Assembly: GCF_001189295.1 (NCBI RefSeq)
Contig: NZ_CP012159.1
Coordinates: forward strand, 8,664,501 to 8,728,500
From: Chondromyces crocatus
GTDB lineage: Bacteria; Myxococcota_A; Polyangia; Polyangiales; Polyangiaceae
Direction: 5' to 3'
Length of the DNA stretch: 64,000 bases
Shown here: positions 16,893-25,579 of the stretch, one piece after another
How positions within the stretch are numbered: the first letter of the stretch is position 1
Layout of the letters: each line of letters starts with the position of its first letter
Program-made: the position numbers and the translations under genes
The notes under the pieces: generated by a model
Seen by the model: the letters and a program-made list of their open reading frames with translations, nothing else
Told to the model about the DNA's origin: nothing
The model's database searches: none

Positions 16893-18284
16893 TCAGACGC
16901 GTGCGATGAGGCCTCGTGTCAGGCGGACGAAGCGCAGCGTGAGCAGCACGGAGACGACGACGAGGCCCGCCGTCAGCCCCATCCACAGGCCGGTTGCGCC
17001 GAGGTCCAGGGCGAAACCGAAGAGCAAGGCCAGCGGGAAGCCGAGCAGCCAGTGCGCCGCCAGGTTGGCGAGAAAGGAGACCCGGGTATCTCCGGCGCCA
17101 CGCAGGGCGCCCGCAGCGACGGCCTGGGCGCCGTCGAAGATCTGGAAGATCGCGGCGACGCGCATGAGGGATACGCCCACCTCGATCACGCGAGCGTCCT
17201 GGGAGAACAGGCCGACGAGCTGGCGGGGGAACAGGGCGAAGAGGGTGGCAGACACCAGCATCAAGGTGGACCCCATGGCAATGCCGAGCAAGCCAGGGCC
17301 CCGGGCCGAGCGGCCTGCGCCGACGGCATAGCCCACGCGCACGGCCGTCGCGCTGCTCACGCCGATCATGCTCATGAACGAGAAGCTGGCGAGGCCGATG
17401 GCGACCTGGTGCGCAGAGACGACGTGGACGCCCATCCGGCCGGCGGCCAGGGCGACGGTGGAGAAGACGCCACCCTCCACGAGGATCTGCATGCCGGCGG
17501 GGACGCCAATCCGCAAGACGGAGCGCACCGTGACGGGCTCCACGGGGCGCTCCGTGCCGGTCGTGCTCTTCTCCGGGGCGAGGTCGGCGCGAAGGCGCCT
17601 GGCGGAGGTCAGGATCCATCCGATCAGGGCCAGGCCCCCCACGCTCGCGGCGATGCCTGCGCCCAGGGCCCCCAGGCGCGGCAACCCGAGCGCTGGCAAG
17701 CCCACGTCCGCGAGCGCGTCGTCTCCTCGCACGAGCACGCTGCACACGAGGAAGTTCACCGCGTTGGCGAGCGCGACGGCCATCACGGCGGGGCGGGTGT
17801 GTCCGAGCACCTGCAGGAAGGCGCGCCCTGCAGCGAACATGGCGAAGCAGAAGGTCGCCGGGGTGTGACCCACCATGTAGGCCTGCACGCGGGGCACGAG
17901 GGCGGCGTCGATGCCGGCGGGGACGAGGAACAAGGTGACCAGGAATCCGAGGGCGATGGCCACGGTCGAGACGAGCAAGCTCGCGCGCAGGGTCGCGCCG
18001 AGCGCGGACCAGGCCCGCTCTCGCTCGCCAGCGCCGAGGGCCTGCGCTGCGAGGGGCTCGATGGCCACACCGACCCCGATGCCGAGCCCTCCCGTCGCGA
18101 AGAGGATGGCGCGCCCCATCGACGCCGCCGCGAGCTCGTCGACGGAGACCCGGCCGACGATGGCGGTGTCGACCAGCGTCATCGCCACCAGGCCAGCCTG
18201 CGCCACGGCAGTGGGCGCGGCGATGCGGGCGATGGCGAGGAGCTCGTGACGAAGGTTGGTGGAAAGGGAGAAGGCCGGGATCAC
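16893..18284 (-). CDS. MATE family efflux transporter
   Basis: A 463-residue inner-membrane protein with about 12 hydrophobic helices in two related halves. The first helix region reads 'IAAPTAVAQAGLVAMTLVDTAIVG', typical of the MATE family, followed by 'LAAASMGRAILFATGGLGIG'. The second half repeats this ('VSAHQVAIGLASFSFMSMIG'). MATE proteins export cationic drugs or metabolites using Na+ or H+ gradients. I chose the GTG start at 18284 because the sequence upstream of it is the antisense frame of the dsbD-like gene; no ATG is near the first helix. It may be co-transcribed with the DsbD gene 170 bp upstream. Confidence 0.85.
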   Translation of the reverse strand: MIPAFSLSTNLRHELLAIARIAAPTAVAQAGLVAMTLVDTAIVGRVSVDELAAASMGRAILFATGGLGIGVGVAIEPLAAQALGAGERERAWSALGATLRASLLVSTVAIALGFLVTLFLVPAGIDAALVPRVQAYMVGHTPATFCFAMFAAGRAFLQVLGHTRPAVMAVALANAVNFLVCSVLVRGDDALADVGLPALGLPRLGALGAGIAASVGGLALIGWILTSARRLRADLAPEKSTTGTERPVEPVTVRSVLRIGVPAGMQILVEGGVFSTVALAAGRMGVHVVSAHQVAIGLASFSFMSMIGVSSATAVRVGYAVGAGRSARGPGLLGIAMGSTLMLVSATLFALFPRQLVGLFSQDARVIEVGVSLMRVAAIFQIFDGAQAVAAGALRGAGDTRVSFLANLAAHWLLGFPLALLFGFALDLGATGLWMGLTAGLVVVSVLLTLRFVRLTRGLIARV

Positions 18285-18454
18285 GAGGGCGCGGAGGGTA
18301 GCGCGCGATGCGGTTCCACGCGATGGGCAGGGTGACGCCGACGCAGGGGGGCGCAGAGACGGGTGACGAGAAGGGGAAAGTGGGGAGGAAGGGGGTCGAC
18401 GGAGGGCAGAAGCAGCAAGGCCCGCGACAGGACCGTCGCGAGCCAGGTGCTGGA

Positions 18455-19810
18455 CTACTTGACCGAGGCGAGCGCCTTGGCGAAGCGGTCCGCGGGGACG
18501 AACTCGTTGAAGCGCGCGGCTTCCTTGCCGGTGCTGTCGAACAGGATCACCGTCGGCAGGCCCTTCACGCCGTACTTCTCCTGGAGCGCCTTCACTTCCG
18601 GATCGTCGTCGTCCGTGGCGTCCACCTTGATCGAGGTGTACCGGACGGCTTCCTTGCGCACGATCGCCTCGGGGAAGGTCTTGTGCTCCAGCTCTTTGCA
18701 GGCACCGCACCAGGAGGCGCCGAAGTCGACCATCACGGGGGTCGCCGCCGCCGTCGCCTTCTCACGAGCCGCCTTCTCGTCGGTCTCCCAGGTGATGGCG
18801 GGGACGTCGCCCTCGTGGCCCGCCGAGGCGGGGGGGAGCTGGACCCAGGACACGAACATGAAGGCGCCAACGACGGCCGGCAGGATGGAGGCCAGCTTCA
18901 TCGGCTTGGAGAGGTGCGCGATGGGGGACTTGCGGCGCTCGGCCGCGATGTGCACGGAGGCGAGCCCCACGCCGATGGCGAGGATGGATCCGGCGACGAT
19001 GCCGTACATGGTCTGCGGCGAGATGAGCGCCTGGAGGGCGGGCACCACGTCGCGCACGTAGGCGAGCGCCATGTACGCCAGGGCCACGCCGCAGAGCCAC
19101 TTGATCCCGAGCATCCAGGCGCCGCCCTTCGGCAGGCTGACCGCGAAGGTGCCGACCACGAAGAAGAGGACGCCGAGGCCCAGGGCGAAGGAGGTCATGG
19201 CGGCGACGCCGAGCAACAGGTCACCGGTGGTCGCGATCCACATCGCCACGCCGGTCAGCCCGGGGCCGGTGCAGGGGGCAGCGATGAGGGCGCAGACCAT
19301 GCCGAGGCCGAAAGCGCCCTTGAAACCGACACCACCGACGGTCGACAGGCGGTTCTGCACGCTGTCGGGGAGCGTCATCTCGAAGGCGCCGAACATGGAG
19401 GCGGCGAGCGCCAGGAAGATGATGGCGATGAAGCCGACCACCCAGAGGTTCGACATCGCGCTGCCGAGCATCTTGCCCGACATGGCCGAGACGACCCCGA
19501 GCGGCGCGAACAGCGCCACGATGCCCAGCACGAAGGTCCCCGACAGGGCCGCGGCTTGCAGCCGGCTCTTGGCTTCCTTCGCCCCGAAGATCGACACCGT
19601 GATGATGATCATCGGGTAGACGCAGGGGGTGAAGCTCGCCAGGAGGCCAATGCCGAAGCAGGCAGCGATCGCAACGAGCGGCCCCTGAGCCAGGGCCCGC
19701 TGGAACGCCGACGTGTCCGAACCAGCGACCTCCTGGGCGGATGCCAGCCCGGAGATGAAGAGCGCAGCCATCAGCAGCGCGGCTACGAGGAGTCGATGAC
19801 GCGATTTCAC
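18455..19810 (-). CDS. DsbD-like thiol:disulfide interchange protein with C-terminal thioredoxin domain
   Basis: A 451-residue inner-membrane protein. GTG at 19810 is the likely start: GGAGGA sits 5 nt upstream and a signal peptide follows at once (VKSRHRLLVAALLMAALFIS, cut after ASA). The central part is an eight-helix DsbD/CcdA domain with the two redox Cys in 'FTPCVYPM' and 'AAPCTGPG'. After residue ~345 a thioredoxin domain follows with active site 'ASWCGACKELE'. The N-terminal substrate-binding immunoglobulin-like domain of E. coli DsbD is absent. It passes electrons from cytoplasmic thioredoxin to the periplasm for disulfide isomerisation or cytochrome c maturation. Confidence 0.92.
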   Translation of the reverse strand: MKSRHRLLVAALLMAALFISGLASAQEVAGSDTSAFQRALAQGPLVAIAACFGIGLLASFTPCVYPMIIITVSIFGAKEAKSRLQAAALSGTFVLGIVALFAPLGVVSAMSGKMLGSAMSNLWVVGFIAIIFLALAASMFGAFEMTLPDSVQNRLSTVGGVGFKGAFGLGMVCALIAAPCTGPGLTGVAMWIATTGDLLLGVAAMTSFALGLGVLFFVVGTFAVSLPKGGAWMLGIKWLCGVALAYMALAYVRDVVPALQALISPQTMYGIVAGSILAIGVGLASVHIAAERRKSPIAHLSKPMKLASILPAVVGAFMFVSWVQLPPASAGHEGDVPAITWETDEKAAREKATAAATPVMVDFGASWCGACKELEHKTFPEAIVRKEAVRYTSIKVDATDDDDPEVKALQEKYGVKGLPTVILFDSTGKEAARFNEFVPADRFAKALASVK

Positions 19811-20235
19811 GGGGGTCCTCCGTCGGTCTGACCGCGACGCTGACGCCGCGGGCCTCGTCCAGACTATCTGCAACCGGCGGGCCGGAGCAGGTCATCCGCA
19901 CAGATGTAGATGCAACCTATCAGAACTCAAGGAGAACTCCGCGCCTTCCCGCAGCACGCGTGGACCGCGAGGCGCGTGCCCTGGTCAAAGGATTATCCAT
20001 CCATCGCGAAGATGACCCCCCTCGGGAGGTCTCAGGGTGGGGCCGAGACGATCCAACCGACCAGGCTCACGGCTCGAACTTCGGCGTGGTCGGCTCGCGC
20101 GAGAAGCTCATCCGTGAGTGATCAGGTCACGTGCGGTGGGAGCGCGAGGTGGGCGCTCCTGGCTGAGTTCGGTGTGGCGTGAGGTTGGGCGCACGCTGAG
20201 GAGGGCGGGGCGAACGGTGCGATGAACGACTCGAC
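19811..20235. other. Intergenic region upstream of the DsbD-like gene
   Basis: A 425-bp gap between two minus-strand genes. It should hold the DsbD-like gene's promoter and the end of the LolA-like transcript. I see no convincing gene. A short imperfect palindrome CGTGA-N9-TCACG at 20111-20129 is the only structured element noticed. Confidence 0.4.
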
Positions 20236-20922
20236 CTACGGCTTCACGATCCGCGTCCCGGGAGGGGGCTTGAAGTCGAACTCGCCCTTCGGGACGGGCT
20301 GGTTCACGGTGGGCGCCGAGAAGTCGAAGCGGTTGCGGTTTCCTTGGGCGTCGAGAATCAGCACGCGCCGCACCTGGTTGGTCGCGCTGTCGACGTAGAG
20401 CAGGACCTTCTGGTAAGCCGGGGTCGCTTCCTTGGGCGTCCCTTCCAGCACGTAGCCCCCTTCGAACTTCATCTGCGCGGCGTTCAGGAGCTTGAGGGTG
20501 AAGTCCTTCTGGAGCTTGCCGGTGCCCATCAGGAAGGCCAGTGCCGCCGGATACTGAGACCCCTTCACGGAGGTCTCGAACATCTGCTCGTTCTCTTTCT
20601 CGTACACCTTGATGGTGGTGCCATCGGAGACGACGCGGTTCCCGTTCGGCGCGTCGTAGGTCCAGCTCATCTTTCCCGGCTTCTCGAAGACCACCTTGCC
20701 GGTCGAGACCTTCTGCACGTTCTGCACCTTGATGGTGTAGTTCTGCTTGAAGGTGGCCTGGAACGTCTTCGACGAGTCGTAGAACTGCTGGACGCGCTGC
20801 GCGATCTCCTCTGCCGTGGGCCCGGCAGCCTCGACCTCGGTCGGGAGCGAGAGCACCACGGCGGGGACGGCGAGCCCGAGAACGCAGGCGACGCCGAGAC
20901 GGTAAAGGAACGAACGCTTCAT
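20236..20922 (-). CDS. lolA: Outer-membrane lipoprotein carrier LolA-like protein
   Basis: A 228-residue periplasmic protein. Start at 20922: AAGGAGAT precedes it and a signal peptide follows (MKRSFLYRLGVACVLGLAVP, cut near VEA-AGP). The mature sequence follows LolA: 'RVQQFYDSSKTFQATFKQNY', 'STGKVVFEKPGKMSWTYDAP', 'VVSDGTTIKVYEKENEQMFE', then 'TPAYQKVLLYVDSATNQVRR' and 'NRFDFSAPTVNQPVP'. LolA escorts lipoproteins from the LolCDE transporter to the outer membrane, relevant here given the many lipoproteins in this window. Family membership is clear; the chaperone role is inferred. Confidence 0.9.
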   Translation of the reverse strand: MKRSFLYRLGVACVLGLAVPAVVLSLPTEVEAAGPTAEEIAQRVQQFYDSSKTFQATFKQNYTIKVQNVQKVSTGKVVFEKPGKMSWTYDAPNGNRVVSDGTTIKVYEKENEQMFETSVKGSQYPAALAFLMGTGKLQKDFTLKLLNAAQMKFEGGYVLEGTPKEATPAYQKVLLYVDSATNQVRRVLILDAQGNRNRFDFSAPTVNQPVPKGEFDFKPPPGTRIVKP

Positions 20923-21159
20923 GGCTTTCCGGATCTCCTTGATCGATCTGGCGCGGGCGGCTCCCGTCCCCGCTCCTGGCGCTGTCGTCACCAGGAACGG
21001 AGGCTGGCTCTCCGACCTTGCAGCCTGTTGGACGCACGGCGACCCAGGCCGATGCAGAGGGACATAGCACAACCTTCGCCAGACCGAACTCGAGGGGATA
21101 TTCCCGGCCTCCCCGCCGATTTCTTGGCCCTCGTCCCCTGATCGTGGCGCCCGGCCGGG

Positions 21160-21759
21160 TCAGCCCTTCGCCCGGCGCAGCGCCGCCGCGAGCCCCCCGA
21201 CCCCCTTGCCAGGCGTCTCTGGTCCCGCCGGGTGCCTCGCTCGGCGGCGCGGGGGTGGCGGGGGCAGCCCGGAGGCCGCCAGCGCTGCCTGGAAGTTCGC
21301 CACGTGCAGGTGGGTCATGGCGATCGCCAGCGCGTCGGCCGCGTCCGACCGTGGCGGCTCCTTCAACCCCAGCACCGCCGTCATCACCATCGCCACCTGC
21401 TTCTTGTCGGCCGCGCCCCGGCCGACCACCGTCCGCTTCACCAGGGCCGGCGCGTACTCGTGCACCGCCACCCCCGCCCGCGAGAGCCGCAGGAGCACCA
21501 CCCCGCGCGCGTGCCCGAGCTTCGCGGCGCTCTGCGCGTCCTTCGCGAAGAACAGGGTCTCGACCGCCCCGGCGACCGGCGCATGCTTCGCCACCACCTC
21601 GCAGAGGGCGTCGTCGATCTCCACGAGCCTCGCCGCGAACGCCCCGTCGGTGTCCACGTCCACCACCCCGTGCGCCACGTGGATGACCCGCGACCCATGC
21701 CGCTCGACCACCCCCCACCCCAGGTGCCTCGTCCCCGGATCGATGCCGATGACCCGCAT
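21160..21759 (-). CDS. ruvC: Crossover junction endodeoxyribonuclease RuvC
   Basis: A 199-residue Holliday junction resolvase. It begins directly with 'MRVIGIDPGTRHLGWGVVER', containing the first catalytic Asp. The remaining acidic residues are visible in 'AVETLFFAKDAQSAAKLG' (Glu) and 'SDAADALAIAMTH' (two Asp). 'GRGAADKKQVAMVM' matches the DNA-binding loop. The last ~35 residues form a Pro/Arg-rich tail (PPPPPRRRARHPAG) that is longer than in E. coli. It starts 2 bp after the stop of the GlcD-like gene, so the two are probably translated from one transcript. ruvA and ruvB are not nearby. Confidence 0.95.
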   Translation of the reverse strand: MRVIGIDPGTRHLGWGVVERHGSRVIHVAHGVVDVDTDGAFAARLVEIDDALCEVVAKHAPVAGAVETLFFAKDAQSAAKLGHARGVVLLRLSRAGVAVHEYAPALVKRTVVGRGAADKKQVAMVMTAVLGLKEPPRSDAADALAIAMTHLHVANFQAALAASGLPPPPPRRRARHPAGPETPGKGVGGLAAALRRAKG

Positions 21760-21761
21760 GC

Positions 21762-23231
21762 TCAGCAAGCTCCGTGGAGAGAGACCGCGCGCCCCGCCAC
21801 CGTGACGGACGCCGCTTCGAGCTGCCGCCTCGGGAAGATCTTGTGGGGGTTCAGCAAGCCCTTCGGGTCGAACACGCCCTTGATCCGCTTCTGCAGCGCG
21901 ATCAGCTCGGGCTGCTGCTCCATCGCCAGGAAGTCGGCCTTCGAGGTCCCGACCCCGTGCTCTCCGGTCAGCGTCCCTCGCATCCCCACCACCGAGAGGA
22001 ACAGCCGGTTCAACGCTTCCTCCACGCGTGGCAGCAGCTCCTCGTCGTTCCAGAGCAGGTTCACGTGCAGGTTGCCGTCCCCGGCGTGGCCGTAGGTGAT
22101 CATCCGGACCCCGGTCTCTCGCTCGATGGCCCGCGTCTCCTCGAGCAGCGCCGGGATCCTGTCGCGCGGGACCACCACGTCCTCCGAGATCTTGAAGCGT
22201 GCCATCGCGCGCGTCGCCGGCGAGAGCTGCCGTCTGGCCTCCCACAGCCGATCCCGCTGCGCCGCGTCCTGCGCCACCAGGATGTCGATGGCCTCCGCCG
22301 CGCACACCTCGCCGATCCGCTCCGCCTGCGCGTCGCAGTCCGAAGGCTCGCCGTCCACCTCGATGATCAGCATCGCCCGCGCGCGCTCGTCCACCGCAAC
22401 ACCACGTACGCGCACCGCGTCGAGCGTCCCTTCGTCCAGGAGCTCGATGCAGCGCGGTCGCACGCCCGCCGCGATCATCGCGCTCACCGCGCGCCCGCTC
22501 GCCTGCACATCCGGGAACAGTGCCAGCAGGGTCGTCACCGCGTGAGGCTTCGGGATCAGCCGCAGTGTCGCCGCCGTCGTGATCGCCAGCGTTCCTTCGC
22601 TTCCCACCAGCAGCGAGGTCACGTCGTACCCCGTCACTCCCTTCACCGTCCGCTTCCCTGTCCGGAGCTGCGTCCCGTCCACCAGCACCACCTCCAGCCC
22701 GAGCACGTAATCCCGCGTGCTCCCGTACTTGAAGGCGCGTGGGCCGGCCGCATTCTCGGCGATGTTCCCTCCGAGCGCGCACATCCGCAGCGAGTTCGGA
22801 TCGGGCGGGAAGAACATCCCCTCGGCCTCCACGGCGGCGTGCAGGTCCCCGAGGATCACCCCGGGCTGCACCACGGCGACCTGCTCTTCCCGGCTGATCT
22901 CCTGGATGGCGTTCATCCCCAGCGTGGCGATCACCACCCCGCCCGCCACGGGCACGCAACCGCCGGACTTCCCGCTCCCGCCAGCGCGAGGCACGATGGG
23001 CACCTCGGCCTCGCTCGCCGCGCGCACCGCCTTCGCGATGTCGTCCGCGCTCGATGCCAGCACCACCGCGTCCGGTGCGACGGGCTCCTGATCCGAGTCG
23101 TCGCCTGCGTACGCCAGGCAAGCGTCCGGCGAGGTCAGCACCTTCGACGGACCGAGCGCGCGATCGAGCAGGGAGCGCAGCTTGTCCACCGTGGCCGCCG
23201 TCGGGCGAGGAAAACTCGGATGGAGACGCAT
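21762..23231 (-). CDS. FAD-binding oxidase, GlcD/D-lactate dehydrogenase type
   Basis: A 489-residue flavoprotein of the PCMH/VAO class. The FAD-binding domain shows 'PRAGGSGKSGGCVPVAGGVV' (pyrophosphate loop), 'VVQPGVILGDLHAAVEAEG', 'LGGNIAENAAGPRAFKYGST' and 'DVTSLLVGSEGTLAI'. The C-terminal half carries the conserved 'YGHAGDGNLHVNLLW' and 'LTGEHGVGTSKADFL'. Members oxidise glycolate or D-2-hydroxy acids such as D-lactate, passing electrons to the respiratory chain. The glcE/glcF partner genes are absent, so a D-lactate or D-2-hydroxyacid dehydrogenase role is as likely as glycolate oxidation. Confidence 0.9.
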   Translation of the reverse strand: MRLHPSFPRPTAATVDKLRSLLDRALGPSKVLTSPDACLAYAGDDSDQEPVAPDAVVLASSADDIAKAVRAASEAEVPIVPRAGGSGKSGGCVPVAGGVVIATLGMNAIQEISREEQVAVVQPGVILGDLHAAVEAEGMFFPPDPNSLRMCALGGNIAENAAGPRAFKYGSTRDYVLGLEVVLVDGTQLRTGKRTVKGVTGYDVTSLLVGSEGTLAITTAATLRLIPKPHAVTTLLALFPDVQASGRAVSAMIAAGVRPRCIELLDEGTLDAVRVRGVAVDERARAMLIIEVDGEPSDCDAQAERIGEVCAAEAIDILVAQDAAQRDRLWEARRQLSPATRAMARFKISEDVVVPRDRIPALLEETRAIERETGVRMITYGHAGDGNLHVNLLWNDEELLPRVEEALNRLFLSVVGMRGTLTGEHGVGTSKADFLAMEQQPELIALQKRIKGVFDPKGLLNPHKIFPRRQLEAASVTVAGRAVSLHGAC

Positions 23232-23306
23232 CCCGATGGTGTACCGCGGATCGCCCCCGAGCGCAGCGCTCCCCCCCGCACCTGCGAGGTGAGTTACGTT
23301 GGCCCG

Positions 23307-23966
23307 ATGCCCCCTCCCTCCGCCGGTGTCGGCCCCCCTCCCCTGTCATCCCCCGCCACGCGACGCCAGGACCGCTCTGTCTCCTCGCCTCCCCTGCTCG
23401 TGCTCGCCAGCACCTCGCCCTACCGCAAAGGGTTGCTCGCACGCCTCGGGATCCCCTTCATCACAGCTGCTCCCGACTGCGACGAGGACGCCTACAAGGC
23501 CTGCGCTACCTCTCCTCGCGGCCTCGCCGAGTCGCTCGCCCTCGCCAAGGCCGAGAGCTTGCGGGCCACTCACCCGGGAGCGGTCATCCTCGGCGGCGAC
23601 CAGGTCGCGACCCTCGATGGCGACATCCTCGGCAAACCAGGCAGCCGCGAGGCCGCCCTCGACCAGCTCGAGCGCCTTGCAGGCCGCACCCACCTGCTCG
23701 TCACCGCGGTCGCCTTACTCCACGATGGCCAGCTCCACCAGCACACCGATCTCGCCCGGCTGACCATGCGCCCCCTCACCCGCACACAGCTCGAGCGCTA
23801 CGTCGCCGCCGACGACCCCGTGGACTGCGCCGGCGCCTACAAGCTCGAGCAGCGCGGCATCACCCTTTTCTCTGCCATCCACACCGTCGATCACAGCGCC
23901 ATCACTGGCCTACCGCTCCTGTGGCTGACCGGCATGCTCTCGGCGCTGGGCATCGACGTTCCGTAG
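23307..23966 (+). CDS. maf: Maf-like nucleoside triphosphate pyrophosphatase
   Basis: A 219-residue protein of the Maf/YceF family, which hydrolyses modified or non-canonical nucleotides. The substrate loop 'LVLASTSPYRKGLLARLGIP' opens the fold near residue 32. The catalytic region reads 'GGDQVATLDGDILGKPGS', and 'DPVDCAGAYKLEQRG' plus 'TGLPLLWL' are also conserved. The ~30 N-terminal residues before the fold are Pro/Ser-rich and extra for the family; no nearer ATG or GTG is in frame. It is divergent from the GlcD-like gene by 75 bp. Confidence 0.93.
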   Translation: MPPPSAGVGPPPLSSPATRRQDRSVSSPPLLVLASTSPYRKGLLARLGIPFITAAPDCDEDAYKACATSPRGLAESLALAKAESLRATHPGAVILGGDQVATLDGDILGKPGSREAALDQLERLAGRTHLLVTAVALLHDGQLHQHTDLARLTMRPLTRTQLERYVAADDPVDCAGAYKLEQRGITLFSAIHTVDHSAITGLPLLWLTGMLSALGIDVP

Positions 23967-24083
23967 TTGGTGAACCGCCCGCTTCGTGCGGATCCCTGCC
24001 CGCCTGGGTCCTCGGCGTCACCGGCTGCCGCTGGCCGGAGAGGCACGGCGCCCGCGGTCACGCAGGCGCCACCTGGCGCATCC

Positions 24084-25250
24084 CTACTTCGCAGAAGCCT
24101 TCTTGAGCAACCGCTCTGCACCGCGCTTCACGAAGTCACTCTTGTCCTTGCTGAACCCTTTCACGAAGGCCGGGCCTCCCTTGGGGTTGCAGCTCATCAC
24201 CGCACCGAGCGCCGACTCGCGCACGAGGTCATCGTTCTTTCCCGAGGCCAGAGACCGCGCAATGCTCTCCGCCTCCTTGCGCTGCGCATCGCTGAGCTGG
24301 ATCCTGGTGCACCCGTTATCCAGCGCGTTCGCCAGCAGGAACTCCTTCACGCCGCCCGCCTCGGCCCGCTTCTTCGCGTACGAGAGCAGCGCGTCGAACT
24401 TCGCCTCACAAGGATCGCCGTACCCGAGGCGCTGCGCCGCCAGACCGAGCACGCTCCCATCGGGGTCCTCGAGCAGCCGCGTGAGCTCGTTGCAGGTATC
24501 CGACGCGAACTCTTTCCCCCCTTGCAGGCTGAGGAGCACCGTGTAGCGGAGCTTGGGGTCGTCGTTCTTCAGCGATGCCAGGTAGTAATCGAACACCTCG
24601 CGGGATGACGAGTTCGTCCGGAGTAGCGTCCCGTAGACCCTGGTGCGCATCTCCGGGATCTTCGTCGTCTCGACCAGTTTCTTGATCCGCGGCAAGAGGT
24701 CCGTCTTGTCCACGCGGATCCACCCCACCGCGTAGCCGAGCGGCCCCGCGACACGCTCCGAGGTCTCGTTTTCCGCAAGCGTCAGGATCCGCTCCGAGGC
24801 GACCTTGTCCTTGAAGAGGTGGGCTCTGGCCGGCATCTTGTCGAGGGCCAGGTAGCGCACCTTCTCGTCTTCGTCCTCGGCGAGGTTCAGCAAGGTGAGC
24901 GCGCCCTTGTCCGAGTCGTCGCCGAGCAGGTCATGGTTGTCGTTCCACGCGTCGAATGCGGCGCACTCGACCCACTCCCCCTCCGGGCTCGTGGTCCGGA
25001 AGCCCTCTTCCTCGTTCCACGGACAGGCCAGCACCTTCTCGAGCTCGGCGACGATCTTCGGATCGTTGTCCGGCGCCTCGAGCCCCCTCCGAGGCGCGGC
25101 GGGCTCCACGGCCGGAGCAGCTGGCGCGGCAGCGACGGGGCCAGAAGGCGAGGCAGCAGGAGGCGGCGGCTCACCACCGCAGCCCAGACCCGAAACGGCA
25201 AGAACCCAGGCGACAACCGGCAGACAAGTTCGGACGTGAATCAAGGCCAT
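24084..25250 (-). CDS. HEAT-repeat-like lipoprotein
   Basis: A 388-residue lipoprotein (MALIHVRTCLPVVAWVLAVS, lipobox near GLGC). GAGGGGAGC stands directly before the ATG at 25250. A Pro/Ala-rich linker of ~35 residues precedes a wholly helical domain whose segments recur with about 40-residue spacing ('DEDEKVRYLALDKMPARAHL', 'NDDPKLRYTVLLSLQGGKEF', 'DPDGSVLGLAAQRLGYGDPC'). This fits HEAT/Armadillo-type scaffolds that bind partner proteins. Several Cys in the C-terminal half ('DPCEAKF', 'DNGCTRI', 'MSCNPKGG') may form disulfides in the periplasm. The role is unknown. Confidence 0.8.
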   Translation of the reverse strand: MALIHVRTCLPVVAWVLAVSGLGCGGEPPPPAASPSGPVAAAPAAPAVEPAAPRRGLEAPDNDPKIVAELEKVLACPWNEEEGFRTTSPEGEWVECAAFDAWNDNHDLLGDDSDKGALTLLNLAEDEDEKVRYLALDKMPARAHLFKDKVASERILTLAENETSERVAGPLGYAVGWIRVDKTDLLPRIKKLVETTKIPEMRTRVYGTLLRTNSSSREVFDYYLASLKNDDPKLRYTVLLSLQGGKEFASDTCNELTRLLEDPDGSVLGLAAQRLGYGDPCEAKFDALLSYAKKRAEAGGVKEFLLANALDNGCTRIQLSDAQRKEAESIARSLASGKNDDLVRESALGAVMSCNPKGGPAFVKGFSKDKSDFVKRGAERLLKKASAK

Positions 25251-25579
25251 GCTCCCCTCGCACCGTGGGCATCCCCTGAGGATGCCGCTCGCGCGCTGGC
25301 AGCCATTACTCCTCGAACGCACGGCTCGGCAATCCCCGTCGTCGGCAGGGGAGCACAGAAGAACCGGCGCCCTCCTGCGACGCTGGTCGCGCCAGCTGGC
25401 AAAGTGACGGTGTGACCACGGGTCCAGCAGCCGCCCCTGGGCTCGGTGGCCTCGCTCACGAGACTGGCGACGGATGGCGCGCAGAGCAGCGCGGCGCCGT
25501 ACCGCGCTGCCTGCGCTCACCCGGTGTGAGATGCGCCTCGAGCGTTGCGGAAGGAGATCATGCCGGCGTGGCCAGCACG
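25251..25579. other. Intergenic region, nothing recognised
   Basis: A 329-bp gap between two minus-strand genes. Short frames cross it, but none has a domain, ribosome-binding site or clear codon bias. It should contain the promoter of the HEAT-repeat lipoprotein and the terminator of the multicopper oxidase. Confidence 0.4.

Noticed and set aside
16893-18710. Longer MATE protein starting at 18710
   Set aside because: The extra N-terminal residues are the shifted frame of the DsbD-thioredoxin gene; the MATE fold starts just after the GTG at 18284.
21160-23442. Fusion of RuvC with a long N-terminal region
   Set aside because: The extra part is the out-of-frame shadow of the GlcD-like gene; RuvC begins at its own ATG with the catalytic 'GIDPG'.
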